DNA of 64,000 nucleotides, taken from assembly GCF_900232995.1 (NCBI RefSeq), contig NZ_OCVX01000003.1:2292898-2356897 (forward strand), written 5' to 3'. A program made the position numbers and the translations under genes. Origin of the DNA: Mycobacterium simulans. Its GTDB lineage: Bacteria > Actinomycetota > Actinomycetes > Mycobacteriales > Mycobacteriaceae. The stretch's first letter is position 1; each line of letters starts with the position of its first letter. Shown here in pieces: positions 1 to 6,904 of this stretch. The notes under the pieces are model-generated. The model ran no database searches. It was not told the DNA's origin and was given only the letters and a program-made list of their open reading frames with translations.

Positions 1-205
1 CCGACCGGGAGTATGCGGCGGATCCTCCTCGGCCTCAAGGTCGTTCGTCCTCGCTGCGCTTCGGGCGCTCCACCTTGACCCCGACTCCGCTCCACCGACC
101 AATGTCGGGGATGGGAAACGAGGCAAACCAACAAAACAACGATCCAACGGATCCCCACCTTTGCGGGGGTCCCCAACACAGATAAGGACTCAAAGGAGCC
201 AGGCA

Positions 206-1033
206 ATGGGCGGATTCGGCGGAAAGGTTGCCGTAGTCACTGGCGCGGGCTCGGGTATCGGCCGGGCTCTGGCGGTAGAACTAGCTCGATCCGGCGCGCG
301 GCTGGCGATCAGCGACTCCGACGCGGACGGCCTTGCGCGGACCGAGGCACTCATCAACCAGATCCGCGCGGAAGTGCGGGCTGACCGGCTCGACGTTACC
401 GAGCGCGCGGCGGTCCTCGCCTACGCAGACACCGTCAAGGACCACTTCGGCACGGTCAACCAGATCTACAACATTGCCGGTATCGCGTTCTTGGGTGATA
501 TCGAGGTCAGTCAGTTCAAGGACATTGAGAAGGTCATGGATGTCGACTATTGGGGTGTAGTCAACGGAACGAAGGCATTCTTGCCGCACCTCATCGCGTC
601 TGGTGACGGCCATATTGTCAACATGTCGAGCATGTTCGGCTTGTACGGTGTACCGGGTCAGGCCGCGTACAACTCGGCGAAGTTCGCGGTTCGTGGCTTT
701 ACTGAGGCGCTGCGCCAAGAGATGGCATTGGCGGGTCACCCGGTCGCGGTGACGGCGGTGCATCCCGGATATGTCAAGACCGCGATCGCGCGCAACGCCG
801 GACATGCTGCGGGCGTTGACAAGGAAGTCGGCGTCAGGATCTTCGAGAAGGTCGCCATCACCAGTGCCGAACGTGCGGCGCGTTCCATCCTGAAGGCGGT
901 CCGCAAGAAAAAGGGCCGGGTGGAGGTGGGTCCGGACGCCAAGGCCCTGGACTTTCTTGTCCGGATGGCTCCGGTTGGCTACCAGCGCATCGTCGCACCG
1001 ATGGCGGCACGTTTCCAACGCCAGGCGCGCTAG
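206..1033 (+). CDS. Short-chain dehydrogenase/reductase (classical SDR)
   Basis: NAD(P)-dependent oxidoreductase of the classical SDR family, 275 aa. The cofactor-binding TGxxxGIG motif is at residues 12-19 and the catalytic Tyr-x3-Lys (YNSAK) at 155-159. The ATG at 206 is preferred over an upstream in-frame alternative at 161 because AAAGGAG lies 8 nt before it and the Rossmann fold starts at once. The C-terminal part is basic, with a KKKGR run. It stands alone upstream of the TetR-led operon and may serve the same pathway. The substrate cannot be told from sequence. Confidence 0.9.
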   Translation: MGGFGGKVAVVTGAGSGIGRALAVELARSGARLAISDSDADGLARTEALINQIRAEVRADRLDVTERAAVLAYADTVKDHFGTVNQIYNIAGIAFLGDIEVSQFKDIEKVMDVDYWGVVNGTKAFLPHLIASGDGHIVNMSSMFGLYGVPGQAAYNSAKFAVRGFTEALRQEMALAGHPVAVTAVHPGYVKTAIARNAGHAAGVDKEVGVRIFEKVAITSAERAARSILKAVRKKKGRVEVGPDAKALDFLVRMAPVGYQRIVAPMAARFQRQAR

Positions 1034-1072
1034 AAGTGCCGGACTGGTCGCGCAGCGACGCCCGGGCGGTTT

Positions 1073-1090
1073 AAATCAATCGCTTGACTT
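1073..1090. promoter_or_regulatory. Candidate TetR operator (imperfect palindrome)
   Basis: The 18-bp sequence AAATCAATCGCTTGACTT is symmetric about its centre at 14 of 18 positions. It lies 30 bp upstream of the TetR start at 1120 and after the stop of the preceding SDR. Its position suggests autoregulation of the TetR-led operon. This is inference from symmetry and location only. Confidence 0.4.
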
Positions 1091-1119
1091 AATGCCCGCG
1101 CGCGCGGTTGACTGGGGAA

Positions 1120-1776
1120 ATGACCACAGTCGGCAGGTCGGTTCGTGCTGAGCGGGCCAGTTCCACGCAGGAGGCAATCCTGGAGGCGGCCGAGCGACTG
1201 TTCGCCGAGCACGGCGTCTTCGCGGTTTCCAACAGGCAGGTCAGCGAGGCTGCCGGTCAGGGCAACAATGCCGCGGTCGGCTATCACTTCGGCACCAAAG
1301 CCGACCTGGTTCGCGCGATCGAGCAGAAGCATCGCGGGCCCGTCGAGCAGCTGCGGGAGCAAATGGTGGCCGCCCTTGATGATTCCGCGGGAATGCGGAA
1401 CTGGGTGGCCTGCCTGGTGCAACCGCTCACCGAGCACTTGGAAGCCCTTGGCAATCCCACGTGGTACGCCCGCTTCGCCGCGCAGGCAATGACCGATCCC
1501 GCCTACCACAACATCATCGTCAAGGACGCGCTCAGTTCTCCGTCGCTGGTTCAGGTCATCGACGGCATCAACAGCTGCCTTCCCGATCTGCCCGTCGACG
1601 TGCGCTTCGAACGAAACATCATGGCCCGCAACCTATTGATGCACACCTGCGCCGATCTTGAGCGCGCGCTCGCTGCGGGCACATCGATGCCCCGGCATTC
1701 CTGGCGGGCGGCCGCGACGGGCCTCATCGATGCGATCGTGGGCCTGTGGCTTGCGCCCGTGACTCCGCACGAGTGA
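1120..1776 (+). CDS. TetR/AcrR-family transcriptional regulator
   Basis: One-component regulator, 218 aa. The N-terminal TetR helix-turn-helix covers roughly residues 15-62 (AILEAAERLFAEHG, then the recognition helix region ending VGYHFGTKADLV). The C-terminal helical domain should bind a ligand, by family analogy perhaps an acyl-CoA or hydrophobic compound. ATG 1120 is chosen; a TTG at 1108 would add four residues. The gene is the first of a run of closely packed same-strand genes (ferredoxin 11 bp downstream, then P450, hydrolase, M24 proteins, CoA-transferase, SDR). It probably controls that operon, and a palindrome lies just upstream. Confidence 0.88.
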   Translation: MTTVGRSVRAERASSTQEAILEAAERLFAEHGVFAVSNRQVSEAAGQGNNAAVGYHFGTKADLVRAIEQKHRGPVEQLREQMVAALDDSAGMRNWVACLVQPLTEHLEALGNPTWYARFAAQAMTDPAYHNIIVKDALSSPSLVQVIDGINSCLPDLPVDVRFERNIMARNLLMHTCADLERALAAGTSMPRHSWRAAATGLIDAIVGLWLAPVTPHE

Positions 1777-1786
1777 AGAGAACGCA

Positions 1787-1984
1787 ATGAAAGTGATTGT
1801 TGACCAAGGCATTTGTGCTTCATCGGGCAACTGCGTCATGAACGCGCCGGAAATTTTCGATCAACGCGATGAGGACGGCGTCGTCGTGCTGCTCAACGAG
1901 CACCCACCGGCCGAGCTCGCCGAGGGCGCTCGCAAAGCTGCCGCCTGTTGCCCGGCACTGGCAATCCAGATCATCGAGGAGTGA
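1787..1984 (+). CDS. 3Fe-4S ferredoxin, P450 redox partner
   Basis: Small ferredoxin of 65 aa. The cluster-binding Cys residues are C10 and C16 (CASSGNC) and C55 in the CP pair (C55-P56). Mycobacterial P450-linked ferredoxins usually read CxxHGxC; here Ser replaces His at the variable position, a known point of variation. It should pass single electrons to the P450 encoded directly downstream, whose start lies within a few bases of this stop codon. A GAAGAGAA ribosome-binding region precedes the ATG. Confidence 0.9.
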   Translation: MKVIVDQGICASSGNCVMNAPEIFDQRDEDGVVVLLNEHPPAELAEGARKAAACCPALAIQIIEE

Positions 1985-1986
1985 CG

Positions 1987-3240
1987 GTGTCCGACGCACT
2001 GGCAACCACGCCGCAGGATTGGGGGACCGACATACCTGAGTACCCGATGGCCAGGGCAGCGCGCTGTCCGTTCGCCCCACCGCCGGACGTCATGGCGCTG
2101 GCGGAACGAAAGCCGTTGTCGCGGGTCCGGATCTGGGATGGCAGCACACCGTGGCTGATCACGGGATACGAGGAATGCCGGGAGCTGTTCTCCGATTCCC
2201 GTGTCAGCGTTGATGACCGGGCGCCCGGGTTTCCGCACTGGAATGCGGGGATGTTGTCCACGGTGCACAAACGCCCGCGGTCGGTCTTCACCTCCGATGG
2301 TGAGGAGCACACTCGATTTCGGCGAATGTTGTCGAAACCGTTCACGTTCAAGCGGGTTGAGGGCCTGCGCCCGGCCATCCAGCAGATCACCGACGATCAC
2401 ATCGACGCGATGCTGGCCGGACCGCAGCCCGCCGATATAGTCACCGCGCTGGCGCTGCCGGTCCCGTCGCTGGTGATTAGCCAACTGCTAGGGGTGCCTT
2501 ACGAGGACTCCGAGATGTTTCAGCGCCACGCCAACATCGGTCTGGCGCGATACGCGACCGGTGCGGAAACCGTCAAAGGCGCTGTGAGCCTGCACAAATA
2601 CTTGGCCCAGCTGGTCGAGGCCAAGATGGAAAACCCCCCAAAAGAATCACAGGATGCGGTTTCGGATCTGGCCGAACGGGTCAAGGCCGGCGAGCTCAGC
2701 GTAAAAGAGGCCGCGCAATTGGGTACCGGCTTGCTGATCGCCGGGCATGAGACCACCGCGAACATGATCGGCATCGGTGTGCTTGCACTGCTGGAAAACC
2801 CGGACCAGGCGGCAATCCTGCGCGAAGCCGAAGACCCCAAGGTCATCGCCAACGCGGTGGAGGAAATGCTGCGCTACCTCAGCATCATTCAAAATGGCCA
2901 GCGCCGCATCGCTCTCGAAGACATCAACATCGCCGGAGAGGTCATCCGCGCCGGCGAAGGCATCATCATCGACCTGGCACCGGCCAATTGGGATCCCCAG
3001 GCCTTCTCCGAACCCGATCGGCTGTACCTGCATCGCTCGGGGGCCGACCGCAACGTCGCCTTTGGTTACGGCAGGCACCAATGCGTTGGTCAGCAGCTGG
3101 CCCGCGCAGAGCTGCAGATCGTGTACCGAACGCTGTTACGCCGGGTTCCGACGCTGGCATTGGCCGTCCCGGTCTCCGACATCCCGTTCAAGCACGACCG
3201 GCTGGCCTACGGAGTCTACGAACTACCGGTCACCTGGTGA
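1987..3240 (+). CDS. Cytochrome P450 (CYP105-like)
   Basis: Soluble bacterial P450 monooxygenase, 417 aa. The I-helix oxygen-binding motif AGHETT is at residues 252-257, the K-helix ExxR is in EEMLR, and the haem-binding loop FGYGRHQCVG carries the thiolate ligand C366. The GTG at 1987 is chosen because GAGGAG lies 5 nt upstream; the GTG at 1981 overlapping the ferredoxin stop is an alternative. The general sequence style (N-terminal ARCPFAPPP, RVSVDDRAPGFP) resembles the CYP105 group, but the subfamily cannot be fixed here. It is paired with the ferredoxin just upstream. Confidence 0.93.
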   Translation: MSDALATTPQDWGTDIPEYPMARAARCPFAPPPDVMALAERKPLSRVRIWDGSTPWLITGYEECRELFSDSRVSVDDRAPGFPHWNAGMLSTVHKRPRSVFTSDGEEHTRFRRMLSKPFTFKRVEGLRPAIQQITDDHIDAMLAGPQPADIVTALALPVPSLVISQLLGVPYEDSEMFQRHANIGLARYATGAETVKGAVSLHKYLAQLVEAKMENPPKESQDAVSDLAERVKAGELSVKEAAQLGTGLLIAGHETTANMIGIGVLALLENPDQAAILREAEDPKVIANAVEEMLRYLSIIQNGQRRIALEDINIAGEVIRAGEGIIIDLAPANWDPQAFSEPDRLYLHRSGADRNVAFGYGRHQCVGQQLARAELQIVYRTLLRRVPTLALAVPVSDIPFKHDRLAYGVYELPVTW

Positions 3241-3278
3241 GTACTCTCGAAATTGCCGATCCGAATGGAGGGTCCGTC

Positions 3279-4445
3279 ATGTCGACGCCGACCGTTTCGC
3301 TCTACCCGCCCGGAGGCTTTGGCGCACCGAAGGATCGCCATGGCCACGCCAACGGCAGCGATGTGGGTTTGCCGGAAGGGACCGTGGTTTTCTCCGCGGA
3401 CAACCACATCTCCTTGGCTGCCGACATCTTCTACGAGCGGTTCCCGGAAGACCTCAAGGAGAAGGCCCCGCGCATCTGGTACGAGGACGGTGCCTATCAA
3501 GTCGGGCGCAAGGGTCAGTCGTTCCTGCCGGGCGACTTCAGCGCGGTACTGATGCAGTACGACGACCTGCCGGGCGCCGCCAGCACCAACATCGAGGCCC
3601 GCATCCAGGAGTTGCACGATGACGGCGTCGAGAAGGAACTCGCCTTCCCCAACGCGATCCTCGCGCTATTCCACTACCCGGACAAGAAGCTTCGCGAACT
3701 CTCGTTCCGGATCTACAACGAATACATCGCGGAACTCCAGGAGCGTTCCAACGGCCACTTCTACGGTGCGGGGCTGATCAACTGGTGGGATCCGCACGGG
3801 ACTCGGCGAACGCTGGAAGAACTGAAGGCATTGGGGCTCAAGACGTTTCTGATGCCGCTCAACCCGGGCAAGGACGACGACGGCAACCCGATCGACTATG
3901 CGAGCACCACCATGAGCGCGGTCTGGGACGAGATCGAAGCATCCGGCATGCCGCTAACCCATCACATCGGGGAAACCCCACCGAAGAGTCCGTGCGAGTT
4001 CAACAGCGTAGTCGTCGGAATGATGATCAACATCGACGGCTTCCGGGAAACGTTTGCCAAGTACATCTTCGGTGGAATCCTCGACCGGCATCCGGGGTTG
4101 CGCATAGGTTGGTTCGAAGGCGGAATCGCTTGGGTGCCATGGGCGCTGCAAGATGCGGAGCATCTGGTGGCGTCGTATCAGCACATGTTCAACCGGCCGC
4201 TGGAGCACGACGTGCGGTACTACTGGGACAAGCACATGAGCGCGTCGTTCATGCTCGATCCGCTGGGGCTCGAGTTGATCGATCGCATCGGAGTCAACAA
4301 GGTCATGTGGTCGTCGGATTATCCGCACAACGAAAGCACATACGGCTATTCCGAAAAATCCTTGGCGGCCGTAGTTGCTGCCGTCGGGCCGGAGCACGCC
4401 GCCCGGATTGTTAGCGGCAACATCACGGAATTCCTGGGCTTGTGA
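3279..4445 (+). CDS. Amidohydrolase family 2 (metal-dependent TIM-barrel hydrolase)
   Basis: Protein of 388 aa of the amidohydrolase-2 family (decarboxylases, hydratases and hydrolases on a metal-dependent TIM barrel). Family signatures are an N-terminal DNH metal motif (SADNHISL), the mid-protein THHIGE segment and the late WSSDYPH motif with the active-site Asp. ATG 3279 has GGAGGG upstream; a GTG at 3237 overlapping the P450 stop would add 14 residues. The next gene overlaps its stop by 4 bp. It is one of four paralogues in the window. It may hydrolyse or decarboxylate a ring-cleavage or hydroxylated intermediate; the substrate is unknown. Confidence 0.88.
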   Translation: MSTPTVSLYPPGGFGAPKDRHGHANGSDVGLPEGTVVFSADNHISLAADIFYERFPEDLKEKAPRIWYEDGAYQVGRKGQSFLPGDFSAVLMQYDDLPGAASTNIEARIQELHDDGVEKELAFPNAILALFHYPDKKLRELSFRIYNEYIAELQERSNGHFYGAGLINWWDPHGTRRTLEELKALGLKTFLMPLNPGKDDDGNPIDYASTTMSAVWDEIEASGMPLTHHIGETPPKSPCEFNSVVVGMMINIDGFRETFAKYIFGGILDRHPGLRIGWFEGGIAWVPWALQDAEHLVASYQHMFNRPLEHDVRYYWDKHMSASFMLDPLGLELIDRIGVNKVMWSSDYPHNESTYGYSEKSLAAVVAAVGPEHAARIVSGNITEFLGL

Positions 4446-5659
4446 CCACGCTGGCACAGGCGATTCCGGAAACGCCCGATCTGACCCGGATGCGCCGGGA
4501 GACAGGCGCGCGGCTCCGGTCGGCGATGACCGAACGCGGCGTCGACGCGATGATCCTGCTGGGCAACAACGCGGTCGTCTATGCCACCGGAACCAGTTGG
4601 CCGCTAGGCGATGCCGGGCTGTCCCACGTCGAGCGGCCCGTAGCCGTGGTGCTCGCCGGCGATGAGTGGCCGCACCTGTTTCTACCGTTTCGCGAGGGCG
4701 TCTCGCAGGAGACGGACCTGCCCGCCGATCATCTGCACGGCCCGGTCTACCTCGAATTCGACGAAGGCGTCCAGGGTTTCGCCCGCGTGCTGGCCGATCT
4801 GATTCCGGCCGGAGCGGTGCTCGCTGTCGACGAGCTCACCGGCGCCATGGCGCGTGCGCGAAAGCTGTTGTTTGGCAACTGCGCTCCCGTTGACGCGGCA
4901 GCCGTTGTCAGTGCGGCCAAGGTAGTCAAGACGCCCGACGAACTGGCCTGCCTGCGCACGGCCATCCGGATTACCGACGAGGCGATGGTGGAAGTCCACA
5001 AGGCGCTGGCGCCCGGTATTCGTCAGATCGACCTGTCCGCAAGCTTTCTGCGCCGAGCCTTTGAGTTGGGGGCCACGGCCAGCATGCTCGAACCGATCTG
5101 GCAGGTGATGCCGCACAGCAAGGCCGAGGGCGTGTGGACAACGCATGGCGACCTGGCGCTGCCGCTGCTGACCACCGAGCGCGAACTCGCCGAAGGCGAC
5201 GTGCTGTGGACCGACGTCAGCATCACCTACCGTGGCTATTGCTCGGACTTCGGTCGGACGTGGATCGTCGGGCGGGACCCGACTCCGCGGCAGCAGGCGC
5301 AGTTCGACAGATGGCATCAGATCATGACCGCCGTGCTGGGCGTGGCCCGCGCCGGCGTGACCGCCGCCGATCTGGGTCGCGCCGCGATCGCCGCCAACGG
5401 CGGATCCCGGCCCTGGTTGCCGCACTTCTACCTGGGCCACGGCATCGGGGTGAATGCGGCTGAAATGCCGATGATTGGAACCGATCTCGGTGACGAGTTC
5501 GACGAGAACTTTGTGCTGCAAACCGGCATGGTGCTGGTGCTGGAGCCGGTGGTCTGGGAGGACGGCACCGGCGGCTACCGCAGTGAAGAGGTCCTGGTGA
5601 TTACCGAGGAAGGTTCGACACGGTTGACCGACTACCCCTATGACCCTTATGGCCCCTAA
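4442..5659 (+). CDS. M24-family metallopeptidase-like protein (Xaa-Pro aminopeptidase/creatinase fold)
   Basis: Pita-bread fold protein of 405 aa. An N-terminal creatinase-like domain (about residues 15-160) precedes the M24 catalytic domain. All five expected dinuclear-metal ligands are visible: D258, D269, H333 (GHGIG), E368 (LEPVVW) and E383 (EEVL). It is therefore predicted to be an active hydrolase of a peptide or amide bond. The GTG start overlaps the upstream stop (GTGA) and its 3' end overlaps the next, related gene by 20 bp. The catabolic context suggests a small-molecule amide or related substrate rather than housekeeping proteolysis; this is inference. Confidence 0.88.
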   Translation: MTTLAQAIPETPDLTRMRRETGARLRSAMTERGVDAMILLGNNAVVYATGTSWPLGDAGLSHVERPVAVVLAGDEWPHLFLPFREGVSQETDLPADHLHGPVYLEFDEGVQGFARVLADLIPAGAVLAVDELTGAMARARKLLFGNCAPVDAAAVVSAAKVVKTPDELACLRTAIRITDEAMVEVHKALAPGIRQIDLSASFLRRAFELGATASMLEPIWQVMPHSKAEGVWTTHGDLALPLLTTERELAEGDVLWTDVSITYRGYCSDFGRTWIVGRDPTPRQQAQFDRWHQIMTAVLGVARAGVTAADLGRAAIAANGGSRPWLPHFYLGHGIGVNAAEMPMIGTDLGDEFDENFVLQTGMVLVLEPVVWEDGTGGYRSEEVLVITEEGSTRLTDYPYDPYGP

Positions 5660-6773
5660 GTCAGTTGAAGTTTGCCCCGACGATCGCGCCTTGCGATCGG
5701 GTCGGCGCAAGCGCGCTCTGGCCCAAATGGCGGCCCACGATCTCGATGTGCTGGTCCTCGGCCGACAGGCCAACGTCCGCTACGTCACAGGCGCGCCGCA
5801 GCTGTGGGTTGCCGGAACCAGGCCGTTCGGCCCGACCTGTGTACTGGTGCGAGACAGCGGCGCCATTCACCTACTCAGCACCTGGGACGAAGGAGTTCCC
5901 GACGACATCCCCCACGAGAACCTGTACGGAATCTCGTGGAACCCGGCCAACACTATCGCGGCGCTGCAACGTATCGCTGGTGCGGCCAGCGCCAGGCGCG
6001 TCGGAACCGATGCAATGTCACCGGTTTTCGCGCAGCTGCTGCCGACGGCATTCCCCAACGCCGAGCTGGTCGACGGCGAGCTGGCCATGCGTGCGGCCCG
6101 GCGAATCAAGACCGAGGAGGAAGTCGGGTCGCTGCGCGAGGCCATCACGGTGGCCGAAAAAGGCTTAGCCGCAGCGATTTCCGAACTGCGGCCCGGGGTA
6201 AGCGAACAGACTCTCGCCGGGGTGTTGTTAGAGGCAGTGGCTGCGGGAGGAGTGAGCACCCCGTCGAATCAGGATGTCGCGTGGGTGACTTCGCGCGATC
6301 ACCCGTGGCGGCGGGCTGGTTCCGACGGCCGCGTTCAGGCCGGCGATTTGGTGGCCTTCTCCGCGGGCGTGTTGGCGGGTGGCTACATCGGTGAAGTTGG
6401 CAGGACCTGGCCGGTAGGTGGAACGGCACACGCCGAGCTTTACCGTCGTTGGGATAGGTTGTGGGCCGGCTTGTTAGCGGCATGTCAGCCGGAGGCGCCG
6501 GCCAGCGCGTTGCTGGCCGCCTACGGCGCAGCGGGGGAGCCGCCGCCGCCAATGCCGGTGGCTCGGGGTCTGGGGATGGGCTTCGACCCGCCCGTCATCT
6601 CACCGGAGTTACCGCAGACGGCCGCCGACGAACGCCTGGAGCCGGGAATGGTTCTCGCAATGACGGGCTACGTCTGGGAACCGGGAATCGGTGCGGTCTT
6701 CGGCCGCGAAGCCGTGCTGATCACCGACAACGAACCCGAGGTGCTGACGTCCAGCCCGTTCTGGCAGGCCTAG
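5640..6773 (+). CDS. M24-family paralogue lacking metal ligands
   Basis: Protein of 377 aa with the same two-domain creatinase/M24 architecture as its upstream neighbour. Aligned by eye with that neighbour, the metal ligands are mostly gone: S241 for Asp, E252 for Asp, L311 for His (GLGMG instead of GHGIG), T342 for Glu, with only E357 kept. It is thus unlikely to bind the usual dinuclear metal centre. It could be a metal-free creatinase-type hydrolase, a pseudoenzyme, or a structural partner of the active paralogue. The overlap with the upstream gene implies coupled translation. ATG 5640 is used; an in-frame ATG at 5649 is possible. Confidence 0.8.
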   Translation: MTLMAPKSVEVCPDDRALRSGRRKRALAQMAAHDLDVLVLGRQANVRYVTGAPQLWVAGTRPFGPTCVLVRDSGAIHLLSTWDEGVPDDIPHENLYGISWNPANTIAALQRIAGAASARRVGTDAMSPVFAQLLPTAFPNAELVDGELAMRAARRIKTEEEVGSLREAITVAEKGLAAAISELRPGVSEQTLAGVLLEAVAAGGVSTPSNQDVAWVTSRDHPWRRAGSDGRVQAGDLVAFSAGVLAGGYIGEVGRTWPVGGTAHAELYRRWDRLWAGLLAACQPEAPASALLAAYGAAGEPPPPMPVARGLGMGFDPPVISPELPQTAADERLEPGMVLAMTGYVWEPGIGAVFGREAVLITDNEPEVLTSSPFWQA

Positions 6774-6775
6774 CC

Positions 6776-6904
6776 GTGACCGCCAAGTCGGAGATTTCGG
6801 GCCCGGCGCACGGACTGGGCGACGTGGTCAAAGACAACGACAGCAAGTTCCCACCGGAATGGCGGCTAAGCAAGAAGGATCGCAAAAAGAAGAGGCAAGG
6901 TTAG
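6776..6904 (+). CDS. Small basic protein, 42 aa, unknown function
   Basis: A 42-codon reading frame starting with GTG three bases after the upstream stop and ending in a TAG that overlaps the GTG start of the CoA-transferase (TAGTG). The product begins (M)TAKSEISGPAHGLG and ends in a highly basic tail, KKDRKKKRQG. No family is recognised. The tight fit between both neighbours with a start/stop overlap favours a real gene that may also couple translation of the next cistron. The basic tail could bind RNA, nucleotide or CoA; that is speculation. Confidence 0.55.
   Translation: MTAKSEISGPAHGLGDVVKDNDSKFPPEWRLSKKDRKKKRQG

Noticed and set aside
1..160. Possible gene end or repeat at the window start
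   Set aside because: No convincing frame; only a weak TCAAGGT/ACCTTGA inverted pair is visible.
5640..6773. Second M24 gene as a pseudogene
   Set aside because: The frame is fully open, overlaps its neighbour tightly and keeps the fold pattern; lost ligands point to changed function rather than decay.
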